This document shows positions 63,614 through 64,000 of a DNA stretch of 64,000 nucleotides, in pieces; the stretch's first letter is position 1; each line of letters opens with the position of its first letter. The DNA is taken from positions 1 to 64,000 of the forward strand of contig JAHITX010000034.1 of assembly GCA_018817425.1 (NCBI GenBank), given 5' to 3'. The DNA is from Pseudomonadota bacterium. GTDB taxonomy: Bacteria > Desulfobacterota > Desulfobacteria > Desulfobacterales > RPRI01. A program made the translations under genes and the position numbers. The notes below the pieces were generated by a model. The model saw nothing but the letters and a program-made list of their open reading frames with translations, did no database searches and had not been told where the DNA came from.

Positions 63614-64000
63614 TTAAACACCGCAACTTCTTGATTTAGGAGGTGGGGATGACAGGTATCCGTCGATACAAACCGCTTTGACACTGCTTATAGAAGCCGG
63701 AAGATCCGAAGGCTCTCCCTGTACAGCAATAAAGCTGGCCGGCTTATCTTTTCCTATAATTCCGAAATCGTTTATACCAAGTAATTTTGCTCCGTTATAA
63801 GTAGCACATTTAATGGCTTCCGGCAGCAAATATCCTGCGGCTATAAGCAAACCAAGTTCATGTATTACTGCCGATCCATGATGAACGCCGATACTTCCCG
63901 CATCCGTGCCGAGCGCAATTGTAACTCCAAGTTCTCTTGCCTTTGAAATCTGTTTTAGCTGGTGCTCAAGATTCATGCATGTTACATCATATTCAATACT
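63614..64000 (-). CDS. Amidohydrolase family protein, C-terminal part (cut by window end)
   Basis: The frame is open from the window edge (SIEYDVTC...) to the stop at 63614, so the true start lies outside. The visible 129 residues contain the last metal-site Asp of amidohydrolases in LGTDAG, the GLSPLEAIK-like block LLPEAIKCATYNGAKLLG and the final GKDKPASFIAV strand. This resembles imidazolonepropionase-like or dihydroorotase-like enzymes; the substrate cannot be told from this end. It converges on the 1014-residue gene with only ~75 bases between. Confidence 0.82.
   Translation of the reverse strand, partial: SIEYDVTCMNLEHQLKQISKARELGVTIALGTDAGSIGVHHGSAVIHELGLLIAAGYLLPEAIKCATYNGAKLLGINDFGIIGKDKPASFIAVQGEPSDLPASISSVKAVCIDGYLSSPPPKSRSCGV

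Noticed and set aside
63549-63617. 22-residue ORF between the 1014-residue gene and the amidohydrolase
   Set aside because: Too short, overlaps the neighbouring gene by 4 bp and has no recognisable feature.
1-64000. CRISPR arrays, phage gene blocks or a replication origin
   Set aside because: No regularly spaced repeats, phage structural genes or clustered DnaA-box-like sites were seen in the window.

Overview
The window is AT-rich DNA from a Gram-negative, probably anaerobic bacterium, most likely of the Desulfobacterota (Desulfobacterales-like). This is inferred from gene content rather than proven. The supporting genes are a clpS-clpA-aat N-degron set, a complete MoxR/Bat operon, system II cytochrome c maturation (CcdA, thioredoxin-like protein, ResB, CcsA), a dnaG-rpoD pair, class A RNase P RNA, an isolated UroD-family protein and several lipoproteins of unknown function. 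No phage, plasmid, CRISPR or integrase gene is visible.

Layout. 1-2.5 kb: two GTPases, HflX and RbgA/YlqF, both minus strand. 2.5-3.6 kb: nearly gene-free AT-rich spacer with a universal-stress-protein remnant. 3.6-6.9 kb: clpS-clpA-aat, plus strand. 7.1-16.0 kb: a small acidic protein, then the minus-strand operon moxR, DUF58, BatD-like, batA, batB, batC, batD, batE with overlapping starts and stops. A small inverted-repeat element overlaps the 3' end of batE. 16.2-20.1 kb: a tandem pair of LolA-like secreted proteins and an RNase II/R-family nuclease. 20.3-27.7 kb: a class III cyclase-like protein, a FAD-dependent oxidoreductase, truA, a tiny membrane protein, a Nudix hydrolase, a thioredoxin-like protein and ccdA. 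28.1-34.5 kb: dnaG-rpoD, a tRNA with anticodon CAT, a Nif3-family protein, a zinc-ribbon coiled-coil protein and rnpB. 34.5-38.6 kb: an HPr-fusion protein, ispD and a hybrid histidine kinase. 38.6-42.8 kb: an XRE regulator fused to an IS1-like transposase head, a second copy of the inverted-repeat element, a UroD-family protein and an SprT-like protease. 43.0-48.1 kb: an M16 peptidase, resB and ccsA. 48.3-63.5 kb: a long one-directional run of accessory genes (CsgG-like lipoprotein, NYN-LOTUS protein, DUF4424-like protein, aldo/keto reductase, multicopper oxidase, small cassette-like ORFs, DUF4349 lipoprotein, VanZ-like protein, flavoprotein, M28 lipoprotein, a 1014-residue membrane protein). 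The right edge cuts an amidohydrolase.

The most interesting region is 55.9-57.6 kb. Two sites there (56524-56617 and 57503-57629) have the layout of integron attC recombination sites: R box, 5-nt spacer, L box with an extrahelical C, variable loop, complementary L box, 5-nt spacer, GTT-R box. A third, less canonical site is at 55926-55988. They bracket small unknown ORFs, all on the plus strand, so this looks like a cluster of gene cassettes without a visible integrase. Other notable items are the two-copy MITE-like element whose ends have changed in a compensating way and which encodes the last ~31 residues of BatE, a CopA-type oxidase that seems fused to a CopB-like outer-membrane domain, the XRE/transposase chimera, and large proteins with cyclase-like, HPr-like and receptor-like domains joined to unknown regions.
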